64,000 nt of DNA from Devosia algicola. GTDB lineage: Bacteria > Pseudomonadota > Alphaproteobacteria > Rhizobiales > Devosiaceae. Location: positions 2,742,501-2,806,500 of the forward strand of contig NZ_CP118246.1 of the NCBI RefSeq assembly GCF_028816455.1. The letters run 5' to 3'. The translations under genes were made by a program, and so were the position numbers. The notes beneath the pieces are model-generated. The model saw only the letters and a list, made by a program, of their open reading frames with translations, was not told the DNA's origin and searched no databases. Below are positions 28,371 to 37,889 of this stretch, piece by piece. Each line of letters starts with the position of its first letter. Position 1 is the stretch's first letter.

Positions 28371-28856
28371 TTATCCGCCCAGCGCCGCCCGATAGGCCGA
28401 TGTCAGTTCCTCGATCACCGAGCGTGCCGGTGCCGCCGCGCCGAGATGCAGGCTGCGCAACTCCGCCATGAACGCTTCCCACATAGCCGGGCCACCCTCT
28501 TCTAGAAGCTGGGCGCGGATGGAGAGTTCACGTGTCACTGGCGTATAGCGCCGACCCCATGCGCCCATCTGGACCAGCAGCGGTACCAGTTGGATCGCTG
28601 GCTCGGTCAGGCTGTAGATTGTCTTCTGCTTGTGTGAAGGATCGCTGCGCGCCGACAGTAGCCCCTTACTGGTCAGTTTTTTGAGCCGGTCCGCCAGAAT
28701 ATTTGAAGCGATGCCTTCCTCCGAATGGTTGAGCAGGTCACGATAGTGCCGACGGTTTCCGAACATGATGTCGCGGATAATGATCAGGCTCCAGCGGTCG
28801 CCGAGCGTTTCGAGCGTCAGATTGATCGGGCAACCGGACCGGATAGGCTTGTCCAT
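28371..28856 (-). CDS. HxlR family transcriptional regulator
   Basis: 161 residues. A winged helix of the HxlR type is clear: the N-terminal Cys in SGCPINLTLETLGDRWSLIII, then NILADRLKKLTSKGLL and a wing. Regulators of this family often sense redox state or electrophiles. Divergent from a reductase gene, with a 12-bp direct repeat in the shared promoter region. Confidence 0.88.
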   Translation of the reverse strand: MDKPIRSGCPINLTLETLGDRWSLIIIRDIMFGNRRHYRDLLNHSEEGIASNILADRLKKLTSKGLLSARSDPSHKQKTIYSLTEPAIQLVPLLVQMGAWGRRYTPVTRELSIRAQLLEEGGPAMWEAFMAELRSLHLGAAAPARSVIEELTSAYRAALGG

Positions 28857-28870
28857 GCGGGGTCTCCGTA

Positions 28871-28919
28871 AACTGCTTGCAACATAGGTTCGGTTTTGCT
28901 ACACCGCAACTGCTTGCAA
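28871..28919. promoter_or_regulatory. Direct repeat in divergent HxlR/reductase promoter
   Basis: AACTGCTTGCAA occurs twice, at 28871-28882 and 28908-28919, 37 bases apart start to start. The gap between the HxlR gene and the reductase gene holds little else, so the two copies are good candidates for HxlR binding sites. Confidence 0.55.
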
Positions 28920-28943
28920 AGTGCATACGGAAAGGACGCAGTC

Positions 28944-29585
28944 ATGGGCAAGGTGATCGTTTCAGGTTTTTGCCTCTCGATAGACGGTTTTGGCGCGGGG
29001 CCCGATCAGAGTCTGGAAAATCCGCTCGGCAAGCGTGGGGGCGAGATGTTCTCCTGGCATACCGGCAGCCGGCACTTCCATCGGATGTTCGGCAAGGAAG
29101 GGGGAACTGAAGGTATCGACAACGATTTCTCCACCCGGTCGATGACCGGCTTCGGCGCCTTCATTCTTGGACGCAACATGTTCGGTCCGATCCGGGGGGA
29201 CTGGCCGGACGAGACATGGAAGGGCTGGTGGGGCGACAACCCGCCCTATCATGCACCGACCTTTGTGCTCACGCACTACGCGCGCGAGCCCATCGAGATG
29301 GAGGGCGGTACGGTCTTTCATTTCATCACCGACGGGATCGAAGCTGCGCTTGAGCAAGCCAAAACGGCGGCGGCGGACAAGAATGTAAAGATCGGCGGCG
29401 GTGTTTCTACGGTCCGCCAATATCTGCTGGCCGGGTTGGTCGACGAAATACATTTCGCGATATCGCCTGTGGCGCTTGGTCAGGGCGAGGCAATGTTTGC
29501 AGGACTTGACTTGCCCGCCCTCGGTTTTTCCGTCACCGAACATGCCGCGACCGAGGCCGCCACGCACATCGTGCTCACAAGATAA
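28944..29585 (+). CDS. Dihydrofolate reductase-fold (RibD C-terminal) reductase
   Basis: 213 residues of the RibD_C/DHFR-like fold (KVIVSGFCLSIDGF at the start, FILGRNMFGPI, VKIGGGVSTVRQYLLAGLVDE for NADPH binding). Many such stand-alone proteins are of unknown substrate and sit beside HxlR regulators. The ATG at 28944 is chosen because the fold begins there. Divergent from hxlR. Confidence 0.8.
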   Translation: MGKVIVSGFCLSIDGFGAGPDQSLENPLGKRGGEMFSWHTGSRHFHRMFGKEGGTEGIDNDFSTRSMTGFGAFILGRNMFGPIRGDWPDETWKGWWGDNPPYHAPTFVLTHYAREPIEMEGGTVFHFITDGIEAALEQAKTAAADKNVKIGGGVSTVRQYLLAGLVDEIHFAISPVALGQGEAMFAGLDLPALGFSVTEHAATEAATHIVLTR

Positions 29586-29829
29586 AGGGAGGCGTGTGGG
29601 CCTAACACGCTTCATGTCGCCGCGATGTAACCTGTTGATAGGGTTATGTCCTGCCGTTTGCCTAGAGTCTCGTCAAACTTTCATTATTGAGTTAGTCAAT
29701 TGCCCAGCGGCGCGCATTCTGGCCCATTTGCGGTTGACCGCATTCGGTTAAGGGAACGACGATCCTCGCGGAGGTGACCCCTCGATCAACCGCATCGCCG
29801 CAGACCCTACCCCGCGATTGGAAAATGCG

Positions 29830-30183
29830 ATGACAAAGCACAGGATTTACACCACCAGCTTCGCGAGCATCTATCTGCTCTATCTCGCCAAGGCGGAGAA
29901 GAAGGGCCGGACCAAAAGTGAGGTCGATGAGATCATTCGCTGGCTGACCGGATACAATCCGCAGCAACTGGCAAGCGCACTGTCAGATGGGACTGATTTT
30001 GAGACCTTCTTCGCCGACGCGCCGCAGATGAATCCCGCGCGTCGGCTGATTAAGGGTGTGATTTGCGGTATTCGTGTCGAAGACATCAAGGAGCCGACCA
30101 TGCAGGAAATCCGCTATCTCGACAAACTGGTCGATGAGTTGGCCAGAGGCAAGGCCATGGCGAAAATCCTGCGAGCGGCCTAA
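29830..30183 (+). CDS. DUF2200 family protein
   Basis: 117 residues that match DUF2200 along the full length: [39 protein letters not shown], then [13 protein letters not shown] and [22 protein letters not shown] small cytosolic protein with no known function. Stands alone, convergent with the second DUF899 gene. Confidence 0.85.
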   Translation: MTKHRIYTTSFASIYLLYLAKAEKKGRTKSEVDEIIRWLTGYNPQQLASALSDGTDFETFFADAPQMNPARRLIKGVICGIRVEDIKEPTMQEIRYLDKLVDELARGKAMAKILRAA

Positions 30184-30245
30184 GTCGATGGGCGTCGACA
30201 GGATGTCCTCCAGTGGCTTCGCTGGCGCCTCAGGACGCGAAGGTG

Positions 30246-30954
30246 CTAGTTTGCTTGCGGATATTCATCATGCAGACGAACCCAATTCATGGTGCCATCA
30301 GTCTCATTGCGGCCTCTGGGGGCCAGGTCGAGCCAGTTGAAGGCGCCCATCAGCAGGCTCGGTGCCGCGATGATAGGTCGAGTAGGTATGGAAAATATCG
30401 CCATCCCCGCCCCTGATGAAGACGCTTACGCCGAACATGTCCGCAGAATTCTGGATCTTGGTCTTGTCGTAATTGTAGCGCGCGCGTCCGGCGGCGCGAT
30501 CTGGCTCGGTAAAAGACACGCCGAAATCATAATTGAAGGGACCATCTCCTGACGAGAGCCAGGGAAAGCTCCAGCCCATCCGGGCCTTGACCTGCTCGAT
30601 CCGCTTGATCGGGGCGCGCGATATCGCGGCGAAGGCGAGGTCGGCTTGCTCGAAATGCTGGCGCGCCGCGTCGACGTGATCCATGGTATAGGAGCAGCCT
30701 GGACAAATGTGATCCGAGCCCGGCGTGAGCATGAAGTGATAGATGGCGAGTTGGCTATGATCGCCGAACAGGTCGAGCAAGCTACATTTGCCGTCAGAAC
30801 CTTCGAATACATAGCCTTTTTCGATCCTGACCCACGGCAGCTGCCGGCGCTCGGCCCGCAGATTGTCGAGCGCATGGGTCATTTCAAGTTCCTTGGCCAG
30901 AAGCGCCTTGCGCGCCGCGAGCCAGTCTTTGCGTGAAACAATAGTGGGTTGCAT
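30246..30954 (-). CDS. DUF899 thioredoxin-like protein 2 (frameshifted)
   Basis: About 236 residues of the DUF899 family. DWLAARKALLAKELEMTHALDNL starts the helical N-terminus; ICPGCSYTMDH holds the CxxC; the end (GAFNWLDLAPRGRNE, family-typical) is restored by mending 30355-30359 (AG[N]CT). AAGAGGA sits just before the ATG and overlaps the end of the small membrane-protein gene, so the two are translationally linked. Distantly related to the copy at 27.4-28.1 kb, with CPGC instead of CPMC. Confidence 0.85.
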
Positions 30955-30956
30955 GA

Positions 30957-31247
30957 TCAATCCTCTTGGATTTTCGGTATGGGTTTCATGAATTGCTGCG
31001 ACAGGGCGGCAGCGAGCTTCAGCCAGGGTGACAGGTGGAAAAAGCACATCAGCAGATACATGAAGGCCATGCTGTTGACGGGCGGTATGCCGAGTGCCGA
31101 CGCACACGACATGGCTTGCATGTCAGTCGCTGAAAGCCAGGCCATCAGCGCAAAAATTGGCGATGCCACAAGGCCAAGCCAGCCTGCGGCATCGCGCCGG
31201 TGCGGGCTTTGGACAGAGCGTTTTCCTGCTAGTATGATCGTCGACAT
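30957..31247 (-). CDS. Small membrane protein of unknown function
   Basis: 96 residues with two or three hydrophobic segments (residues ~22-40 and 58-80). Its stop lies three bases before the ATG of the DUF899 gene, so it forms an operon with it. No family recognised. Confidence 0.6.
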   Translation of the reverse strand: MSTIILAGKRSVQSPHRRDAAGWLGLVASPIFALMAWLSATDMQAMSCASALGIPPVNSMAFMYLLMCFFHLSPWLKLAAALSQQFMKPIPKIQED

Positions 31248-31353
31248 CTTTGATCGTCCAATTTCGATTTGTCAGTACCTGTCGGCGCTGAACCTGACCA
31301 AGATGTAGGCTAAACGGCGCGAACACGTGAGTAACAAATGTGACGGGAATTCA

Positions 31354-32574
31354 ATGGACGCTCTGATGACCACCGCGGCGCGGGCGCTTGCTCTGGGCGA
31401 TCCGCTTGCCGCGCTCAAACACGTCGCCCTGCGCGACGATGCCCCAGCGCTGGCCTTGCGTGGTATCGCCATGGCGCAACTCGGCGATCTGGCGCGTGCA
31501 AGAGAGCTGCTAGGCAACGCAGCGCGCGCGTTCGGTGCCCGCGAGCCGATCGCCCGTGCGCGATGCAACCTCGCCATCGCCGAAATTGCGTTGGTCTTAC
31601 GAGACCTGGGCAGACCTATGGATGGGCTCGACGCCACTCGGTCAACGCTGGAAACCGTTGGCGACCGCGCCAATGCCGCGCATGCCCGCTATCTCCAGGC
31701 AAGGCGCCTATTGTTGATTGGTCGCCTGGATGAGGCGGAGCGGATCCTTGGCGACCTTGATACGGATGAATTGCCGATCACATCGCGGGCGGGTTACCAA
31801 CTGGTGGCCGCAGGCATTGCAATCCGCCGCATGCGCGCGAAACCGGCCCGGGATGCGTTCGTCCGCGCAAAAAGTGCCGCCGCGGACGTCGGCAATGCTG
31901 CACTGAAGGCAGAGGTCGATCGAGCCGTGCAGGCCTTCGAAGCGCCCACCGCGCGGCGGATCACATGCCATACCCAACAACTGCTCCGATTTGAGGAGGT
32001 CGAGGCGCTGATGGCATCGGACGCGTTGATCATCGATTCATGCCGGAACGCCGTGCGCGTCGAAACAGACATTGTTTCTCTGGCCGGTCGCTTGGTCCTC
32101 ATGGCGCTCCTGCGTTTGCTTGGTGAAAGCTGGCCGAACGACGCATCCCGAAAGGAGCTTCTCGTTCGCGCCTTTGGCGCGCGGCAGGAAGATCAATCGC
32201 ATCGCGCGCGGCTGCGGGTCGAGATTGGGCGCTTGCGCGCGGCGGTCAGACCCTTGGCGGAGATACGCGCCACCGAGCGCGGATTCGTTGTTGAGCCCCA
32301 TAAAGCCGGTTCGGTCGTGGTGCTGGCACCGCCTGTTGAGAACGAGCACGGTGATGTGTTGGCGCTTCTCGCCGATGGCGAGGCCTGGTCCAGTTCCGCG
32401 CTGGCGCTGGCGCTCGACGTCAGCCCGCGTACCGTGCAACGGGCGCTCGAAACTCTAGCGGAAAACGGCAGGGTGGAATGGTTCGGAAATGGACGGGCAC
32501 GCCGATGGATCGCCGCGAGCGTGCCCGGTTTCCCGACGAGTTTGTTACTCCCCGCCAACAGTGCCATGGTCTAA
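31354..32574 (+). CDS. TPR/winged-helix transcriptional regulator
   Basis: About 406 residues. The first half is a run of alanine-rich helical hairpins that look like TPR repeats (PALALRGIAMAQLGDLARARELL, HARYLQARRLLLIGRLDEAERIL). The second half has a C-terminal winged helix (ALALALDVSPRTVQRALETLAENGRVEWFGNGRARRW) and before it a second helical DNA-binding-like region around RLRVEIGRLRAAV, so it may act like a SARP-type or two-domain regulator. The ATG at 31354 has GGGA upstream, the GTG at 31327 has none. The propeller gene follows after ten bases. Confidence 0.7.
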   Translation: MDALMTTAARALALGDPLAALKHVALRDDAPALALRGIAMAQLGDLARARELLGNAARAFGAREPIARARCNLAIAEIALVLRDLGRPMDGLDATRSTLETVGDRANAAHARYLQARRLLLIGRLDEAERILGDLDTDELPITSRAGYQLVAAGIAIRRMRAKPARDAFVRAKSAAADVGNAALKAEVDRAVQAFEAPTARRITCHTQQLLRFEEVEALMASDALIIDSCRNAVRVETDIVSLAGRLVLMALLRLLGESWPNDASRKELLVRAFGARQEDQSHRARLRVEIGRLRAAVRPLAEIRATERGFVVEPHKAGSVVVLAPPVENEHGDVLALLADGEAWSSSALALALDVSPRTVQRALETLAENGRVEWFGNGRARRWIAASVPGFPTSLLLPANSAMV

Positions 32575-32583
32575 GGTGACATC

Positions 32584-33217
32584 ATGAAACACGCAGCCGC
32601 TGAAATCCTCCATGAATATGGGCCATTTCCTGGCGTGGATTGCGTCCATGGCGTCAGCTTTGATGGCCGCCATGTCTGGATGGCGACAGGCACCAGGCTG
32701 GACGCTTTTGATCCGGAAAATGGGCAAATGCTGACCCCGCTCAATGTTGCTGCCGAAGCGGGCACGGCGTTCGACGGTGAGCATTTATTCCAGATCGCTG
32801 AGGCGGTGATCCGCAAGATCGATCCCAAGACGGGCAAGGTGCTGGCCACGATCCCGGCGCCCGGCGATAGGGATGATTCCGGCCTTGCCTGGGCGGAAGG
32901 TTCGCTCTGGGTCGGGCAGCATAGCGGCCGCCGAGATCCATCAAGTGGACCCCGACACGGGAACGATACGCCGCACAATTGAAACCGATCGCTTCGTTAC
33001 CGGCGTTACCTGGGTCGACGGTGAGCTCTGGCATGGAACCTGGGAGGATAATGAAAGCGATATCCGCCACATCGATCCTGTGAGCGGGGAGGTACTGGAG
33101 CGATTGGATATGCCGGCGGGAACCGCTGTTTCGGGCCTCGAATCCGATGGCGGCGATCGCTTCTTCTGCGGCGGAGGCTCCAGCGCCAAGGTGCGCGCGA
33201 TCCGCAGGCCAAAGTGA
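32584..33217 (+). CDS. YncE-like beta-propeller protein (frameshifted)
   Basis: About 210 residues made of repeating blades (DGRHVWMATGTRLDAFDPENG, IRKIDPKTGKVLATIPAPG, WVDGELWHGTWEDNESDIRHIDPVSGEVL). No signal peptide, so probably cytosolic. The frame breaks near 32925-32932, where one C too many in GGCCGCCGAG is the simplest fix (QHSGREIHQVDPDTG). Co-transcribed with the upstream regulator. Function unknown. Confidence 0.7.
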
Positions 33218-33399
33218 ACTGAAGCAGCCCTGTGAGGTCACAACACCGCCTGATGGCATCATTCGTGCGCGCCGGTCGACCCAAGATCAAGTTGTAAATA
33301 TCGTTCAAGCAAATTTGAGAAATTTTCCCCACGCCCCCTCGCTCCTCTGGCCCAACGCTACGGCGCGTGTCTGATGTCCGCGTAAATTCTACCAAAGAG

Positions 33400-33416
33400 C
33401 CCCGTTAAAAACGGGG
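33400..33416 (-). terminator. Hairpin downstream of the rhamnose-mutarotase operon
   Basis: CCCCGT/ACGGGG perfect 6-bp stem with a TAAAA loop (TTTTA in the minus-strand transcript), 24 bases after the last gene of the leftward operon. The following minus-strand bases CTCTTTGG are only weakly T-rich. Confidence 0.5.
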
Positions 33417-33439
33417 GGATTACCAGGTCACTTTAACGA

Positions 33440-33769
33440 TCAATCTGTATGGAAAACTGGCTCCATCATTGCCCACCACTCACCCGATTTACGGTGTTCG
33501 AGCGGTTGCTGACACGGCATACAAACCGACCACCATTCCTCATTCTTGGGGTCGTCAGCAATCGCCTTTGAATCAACTTCAAAATCAGCACCTGTATACT
33601 CCCAATATCCAAATAGCAGGTTTTCCGGCTCTTTAAGGAAGATGGTATAATTGGTGATATTATGCGTGCTCAACAACGCTAAAATCTCAGGCCAAACATC
33701 GGCATGAAGACGTTTATATTCGTCAATTTTGTTGGCTTTTACGCCTAGAACCATTCCCATTCTTTGCAC
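33440..33769 (-). CDS. rhaM: L-rhamnose / L-fucose mutarotase (RhaM family)
   Basis: 109 residues of the RhaM (DUF718) family, which interconverts alpha and beta anomers of L-rhamnose; family members in some bacteria serve L-fucose. Visible: YKRLHADVWPEILALL with the active-site histidine, NYTIFL and LFGYWEY. A GTG start at 33769 is chosen because AGGAGA precedes it; the ATG at 33760 has none. The start overlaps the end of the lactate dehydrogenase gene. Last gene of the FadR-controlled ABC operon, which implies a 6-deoxysugar substrate for the operon. Confidence 0.88.
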   Translation of the reverse strand: MQRMGMVLGVKANKIDEYKRLHADVWPEILALLSTHNITNYTIFLKEPENLLFGYWEYTGADFEVDSKAIADDPKNEEWWSVCMPCQQPLEHRKSGEWWAMMEPVFHTD

Positions 33770-34927
33770 CTGCGTTCTCCTTTTGCCTCTGGTTTGGCAC
33801 ATTGACGTTGTGAAGGCCCGAGTCGCTGATGTTTCGCTCACCGCAAAACGCCATGGTCAAGTCGAGTTCTTTGGCGATGATTTCAAGCGCCCGCTCGACA
33901 CCTCGTTGTCCGTCAGCGGCAAGCCCGTAAAGGTATGAACGCCCGATGTAAGTGCTCTTGGCACCCAACGCTATGGCTCGATAAACGTCTTGGCCAGATC
34001 GAATTCCACCGTCGAAATGAACTTCGATATCTGTCCCCACCGCATCAAGGACTCGGGGAAGCGCGGAGATACTTGAAGACGCTGCGTCTAGCTGCCGCCC
34101 CCGTGATTGGACACAACGATCGCATCCGCTCCACTGGCGAAAGCGAGGCGCGCATCTTCGGGTTCCATAATACCCTTCAATATCAACTTGCCGTTCCAGC
34201 GGCTTCTAATCCATTCGATATCGTTCCAGCTAAAATCCAGATCGAATTGCTTTGCGACCCAACCTGTCATTTCAGTCAAATTATCTGCACCTGGCGCGTA
34301 GCCAGACAGGTTGCCAAACGTGTGCCTGCGCGTGCCCAACATGCGTAAGCACCAACCCGGACGCGATGCCAACTGCATGAATGTGCGCCACCCCAAAGTG
34401 GGTGGTGTCGTTAGCCCATTGCGGAGGTCTTTGTGTCTTTGCCCTGCGACCTGAAGGTCCATTGTTACCATGAGAGCGGAACAACCGGCCTCCTTGGCGC
34501 GCTCAAGCAAACTCGCGACAAATCCTCTGTCTCGCATCATATAGAGTTGAAACCAGAACGGCTTCTTCACCGCCGCCGCAACATCCTCAATGGAACAAAT
34601 GCTCATTGTCGACAGTGTGAAGGGTACGCCCGCATTTTCTGCCGCTCGGGCAGCGCAGATCTCACCATCCGGCCATTGCATGCCTGCGATACCAGTTGGC
34701 GCTAGTGCCAATGGCATCGACACAGGCTGCCCCACCATTTCGGTGGCCAATGAACGATTGCTGATCTGCTTGCCCACACGCTGGCGAAACTGGATAGCAT
34801 CCAGATCACCAGCGTTGGCGCGATAGGTGCTTTCTGTCCATGAACCAGAGTCGATATAGTCAAAAAACATTCTGGGTACACGGCGCTGCGCCAAGCGCTT
34901 GAGGTCTTGAACCTCAAGCGTTCTCAT
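33723..34927 (-). CDS. lldD: FMN-dependent L-lactate dehydrogenase / alpha-hydroxy-acid oxidase (frameshifted)
   Basis: About 400 residues of the FMN alpha-hydroxy-acid dehydrogenase family. Motifs: RRVPRMFFDYIDSGSW at the N-terminus, PLALAPTGIAGM, FQLYMMRDRG, then the FMN/substrate site SNHGGRQLD and DGGIRSGQDVYRAIALGA. L-lactate is the usual substrate; L-fucose and L-rhamnose breakdown can yield L-lactate or lactaldehyde, so its place in this operon fits. The frame breaks in a G run at 34096-34100 that is one G short. Start 34942 is an alternative. Confidence 0.85.
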
Positions 34928-34957
34928 GGCGCAATCACCCATCGCGTCTCATTCATT

Positions 34958-37003
34958 TCACGCGATCTCCACGATGGTGTGAATTTCGATCTCAGGCACC
35001 ACAAAGGATACTTTGCCATTGGCCAGTTCGAACGGCAGAGCAACGCCCGGCACCAGATTCACTGCCTTTACGGCATCAAGACCAGCTGCGGATGCATCAA
35101 GTGTCACTGCGACATTGCAAATCTTGTGCGCAGGTGCGCCGATGCTGAGGCGCTCAATGTCGCCAGCACGGTGATTGACCAGATGGAGGACCAAGCGCCC
35201 AGTTTGCCGATTAAGGGTGAACTCCACACCAACCGGTGCATCCGTTGTCAGCATTGAAGCGTGAAGGTTCATCCTCACCAATTTGCGCGTGAGCAGTTTT
35301 ACCCAGATGTTGTTGAAGCCTTCGCAATCGGGCGTGAAGGCAAGGTAGACGCTCTTCCCGCTGCCGACGGCGTTTTCAACAATTGCCGGATATTTCAAGT
35401 CATTGTCTGGACTTGCGTCACCCCAAAGCACCGTTGTTGCATCAGTACGCAAGGATTCCGGTTCCATGGCATGAGCCGTAACGTTGCCAGTCGTGGGCCT
35501 GATGATTGCGCCGGCCCTGTCGACCGCAAGTGGCTGCGGTGAGACCTCTTTGGCCAACTCTCCATCCAGTTTGAGATAGAAATAGGCTGACGAGAAGTTT
35601 CCAGAGCGGGTGAAACCGCACATTTTGTCGAGCGCTGGTGTTTCACGCAAAGATCCGACTTCATTGCGGGTGCCACTGGCACCGGTGACAATCAAAGTTC
35701 CGCCTGCTTCGGCATAATGACGCAGCGTTTGCACTTCTTCTTCGCTCAGGGCAGTTTGTTCAGCCACGACAACGCATTTGTAAGCCGATATATCCTGATC
35801 AAGACGAATGATGTCGAACAAAATTTGCTCATCAATCAGTGCCTGAGTGAACGCCTCAGCACCATTTTGCATATCCAGCCACTCGCGCGACGCTAAGCGT
35901 GGTTTGGCGGCGAGAACGACGCCAACCTCGGCAACACCCTTTGCATCTACCAGCCAGGGCTCGGCGGCCTCGATGGGCTTAAACACGGCCTCAAATCCCT
36001 CGAGCTGGGTGGCGTCTGTACCGCCATCAGCAAACGGGGCTTGTCCGAAAACCGGCGACCCGCCCTGCGCGACAAGCAATGACGCTTCCAATCTGAGAAC
36101 CGGTACGGGCTTTTGATCCAGAGCGTTCCAGCCGCCGCCACGCGGCGCGCGCGACACACCGCCCGCGATAAGCGCTTCCATTGGCTTTTCACGACCCTTG
36201 GCCCAGCGCGCAATGAAGCTTTGACGCGTATAAAAAGGTGCGTGTCCTTCAATGGAAATGAGGTCGGCACCGTCGATAGGATCACCTGGTGCACCCGCTG
36301 CGTTATAGGTAACAAACGCGTCGGGCTGGTGACCTTTAATGACCGACTTCATTTCAGCTATGAAGTCGTCAACCTCACCGGTCATAAATTCGAAAATTTC
36401 GTCTTCTTGCTCCGGCGTGGGCGTGTGGGGCAGACCGCGTCCAGTTACTTCGCGATAACGCAATTGGGCATGGTGCGAATAATCGGGCATGGGATGTGGT
36501 GCCACCATCCAAAGTTTCTGCGGCAAATCTCTGGCCAGCGGAATGATGTCCAGCCAAAAGCCATCTGCCTGGTAGCGGCTTGCAAGTTCGTCGATTTGAG
36601 TGCGAACAAATTTTCGGTACGGGGAACAAACGGATGCGTACCAGAAAGGTCCGCCCTTGTGCGGATCGCCATGGTCATTCACCGCCCGCCATTCGGGGTG
36701 TAGTCCGAGAGCGTAATTGTCAAAGCATATGCTGACATAGGCGACGAAATGGATGCCGCGCTTCGACAGTTCCGACTGAATCTCTCCGATAATGTCCCGC
36801 GGATAAGGCAAGCCAAGTGAACAGGGGTAATAGACAACCCCATGATGGTCTTTGCAGTAGAACTGCACGCAATCAACGCCAGCACGCTCATAGGCATCGG
36901 CAAGTGCGACAGCATCAAAGTTCTCTCCTTGGTTTTTTGCCCACTGGGGCGAAACGTAAAGGACGTGAACTTTTCTAAAACTCTGGTTGTACCAATGTGA
37001 CAT
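34958..37003 (-). CDS. GHL6-type glycoside hydrolase, candidate alpha-L-fucosidase
   Basis: About 681 residues. The N-terminal half is a TIM-barrel of the hypothetical glycoside hydrolase 6 type (VHVLYVSPQWAKNQGENFDA; LASRYQADGFWLDIIPL with the likely catalytic Asp). A beta-galactosidase trimerisation-like domain (VVVAEQTALSEEEVQTLRHY; GGTLIVTG) and a C-terminal beta domain follow. This architecture is shared with GH151-like alpha-L-fucosidases, from memory. No signal peptide, so it acts inside the cell on imported oligosaccharides. GAGAAG precedes the ATG at 37003, which settles the start. It lies between the permease and lldD/rhaM genes, which supports a deoxysugar glycoside substrate. Confidence 0.7.
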   Translation of the reverse strand: MSHWYNQSFRKVHVLYVSPQWAKNQGENFDAVALADAYERAGVDCVQFYCKDHHGVVYYPCSLGLPYPRDIIGEIQSELSKRGIHFVAYVSICFDNYALGLHPEWRAVNDHGDPHKGGPFWYASVCSPYRKFVRTQIDELASRYQADGFWLDIIPLARDLPQKLWMVAPHPMPDYSHHAQLRYREVTGRGLPHTPTPEQEDEIFEFMTGEVDDFIAEMKSVIKGHQPDAFVTYNAAGAPGDPIDGADLISIEGHAPFYTRQSFIARWAKGREKPMEALIAGGVSRAPRGGGWNALDQKPVPVLRLEASLLVAQGGSPVFGQAPFADGGTDATQLEGFEAVFKPIEAAEPWLVDAKGVAEVGVVLAAKPRLASREWLDMQNGAEAFTQALIDEQILFDIIRLDQDISAYKCVVVAEQTALSEEEVQTLRHYAEAGGTLIVTGASGTRNEVGSLRETPALDKMCGFTRSGNFSSAYFYLKLDGELAKEVSPQPLAVDRAGAIIRPTTGNVTAHAMEPESLRTDATTVLWGDASPDNDLKYPAIVENAVGSGKSVYLAFTPDCEGFNNIWVKLLTRKLVRMNLHASMLTTDAPVGVEFTLNRQTGRLVLHLVNHRAGDIERLSIGAPAHKICNVAVTLDASAAGLDAVKAVNLVPGVALPFELANGKVSFVVPEIEIHTIVEIA

Positions 37004-37017
37004 TTTTCTTCTCATTC

Positions 37018-37887
37018 TTACTTGATGGCGCCTGCAGTCATGCCCTTACGAATCTGACGCTGGAACACCAGGTAGAAGATAAGTAGGGGCAGAACCGCGA
37101 GGCTCATGATGGCAAACAGTTCGCCAATAACAGTTTCTGTGGCCATGGCGTCGGGGCGATAAGCGGCGATGGCCAGGGGCAATGTGCGCACGTCGAGTTT
37201 GTCGAGCAGCGCAAGCGCAAAGAAGAGTTCGCTCCAAATCCACCCGATATTGATGATGACCATGGAGGCTAAAGCGCCGCGCGATACGGGCAGCACAACC
37301 CGCCAAAAAACTCCGAACATTGAGCAACCATCCAGACGCGCGGCCTCTTCCAATTCTTTGGGAAAGCTGACGAAGTAAGCGCGCATCAAAATGGTCGTGA
37401 ATGGTAGTCCAAGTGTTGCGTAAAGCAGGATCATGCCGATCTGGCTATTGCGCAGACCTAGGTCTCCAAAAAAGAAGTAGATTGGGATCAACAAGACGTG
37501 CGCAGGCACGGCCAGCGCGAGCAGAAATAGCTGCTGGGCTGCTTGATTGCCCGGAAACTTCCCGCGTGCCAGCGCGTATCCGGCCAGGGATGACGCGGCC
37601 AATAAAACGAGCAATGCACCGCCTGTCACAATGAACGAGTTCATCATGTAAATCATGACCGACTGATTGGTGCGCCCGCCTAAAATTACGGCGGCATAAT
37701 TTTCAATGACCGGCGAAAGCGGGATTGAGAATGGTGAATTCAGGATCCGAGAATCTGTCTTTAGTGACGTAAAAAACAGATAAACAATCGGGTACATCGT
37801 CATAAACAGCCAGACGAGCAGCAATATTTGAGCAATCACCCCGAGAATGCCGGACGGTCTGAGCATGTTGGCTAGGCTATGTTTCAT
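37018..37887 (-). CDS. Sugar ABC transporter permease, MalG/CUT1 type
   Basis: 289 residues, six hydrophobic helices, EAA loop ELEEAARLDGCSMFGVFWRV. Forms the inner-membrane channel with the next-upstream permease, whose stop lies two bases before this ATG (TGATCATG). The frame is open far upstream, but the start at 37887 is given by the neighbour and by the MalG N-terminus. Confidence 0.92.
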   Translation of the reverse strand: MKHSLANMLRPSGILGVIAQILLLVWLFMTMYPIVYLFFTSLKTDSRILNSPFSIPLSPVIENYAAVILGGRTNQSVMIYMMNSFIVTGGALLVLLAASSLAGYALARGKFPGNQAAQQLFLLALAVPAHVLLIPIYFFFGDLGLRNSQIGMILLYATLGLPFTTILMRAYFVSFPKELEEAARLDGCSMFGVFWRVVLPVSRGALASMVIINIGWIWSELFFALALLDKLDVRTLPLAIAAYRPDAMATETVIGELFAIMSLAVLPLLIFYLVFQRQIRKGMTAGAIK

Positions 37888-37889
37888 GA

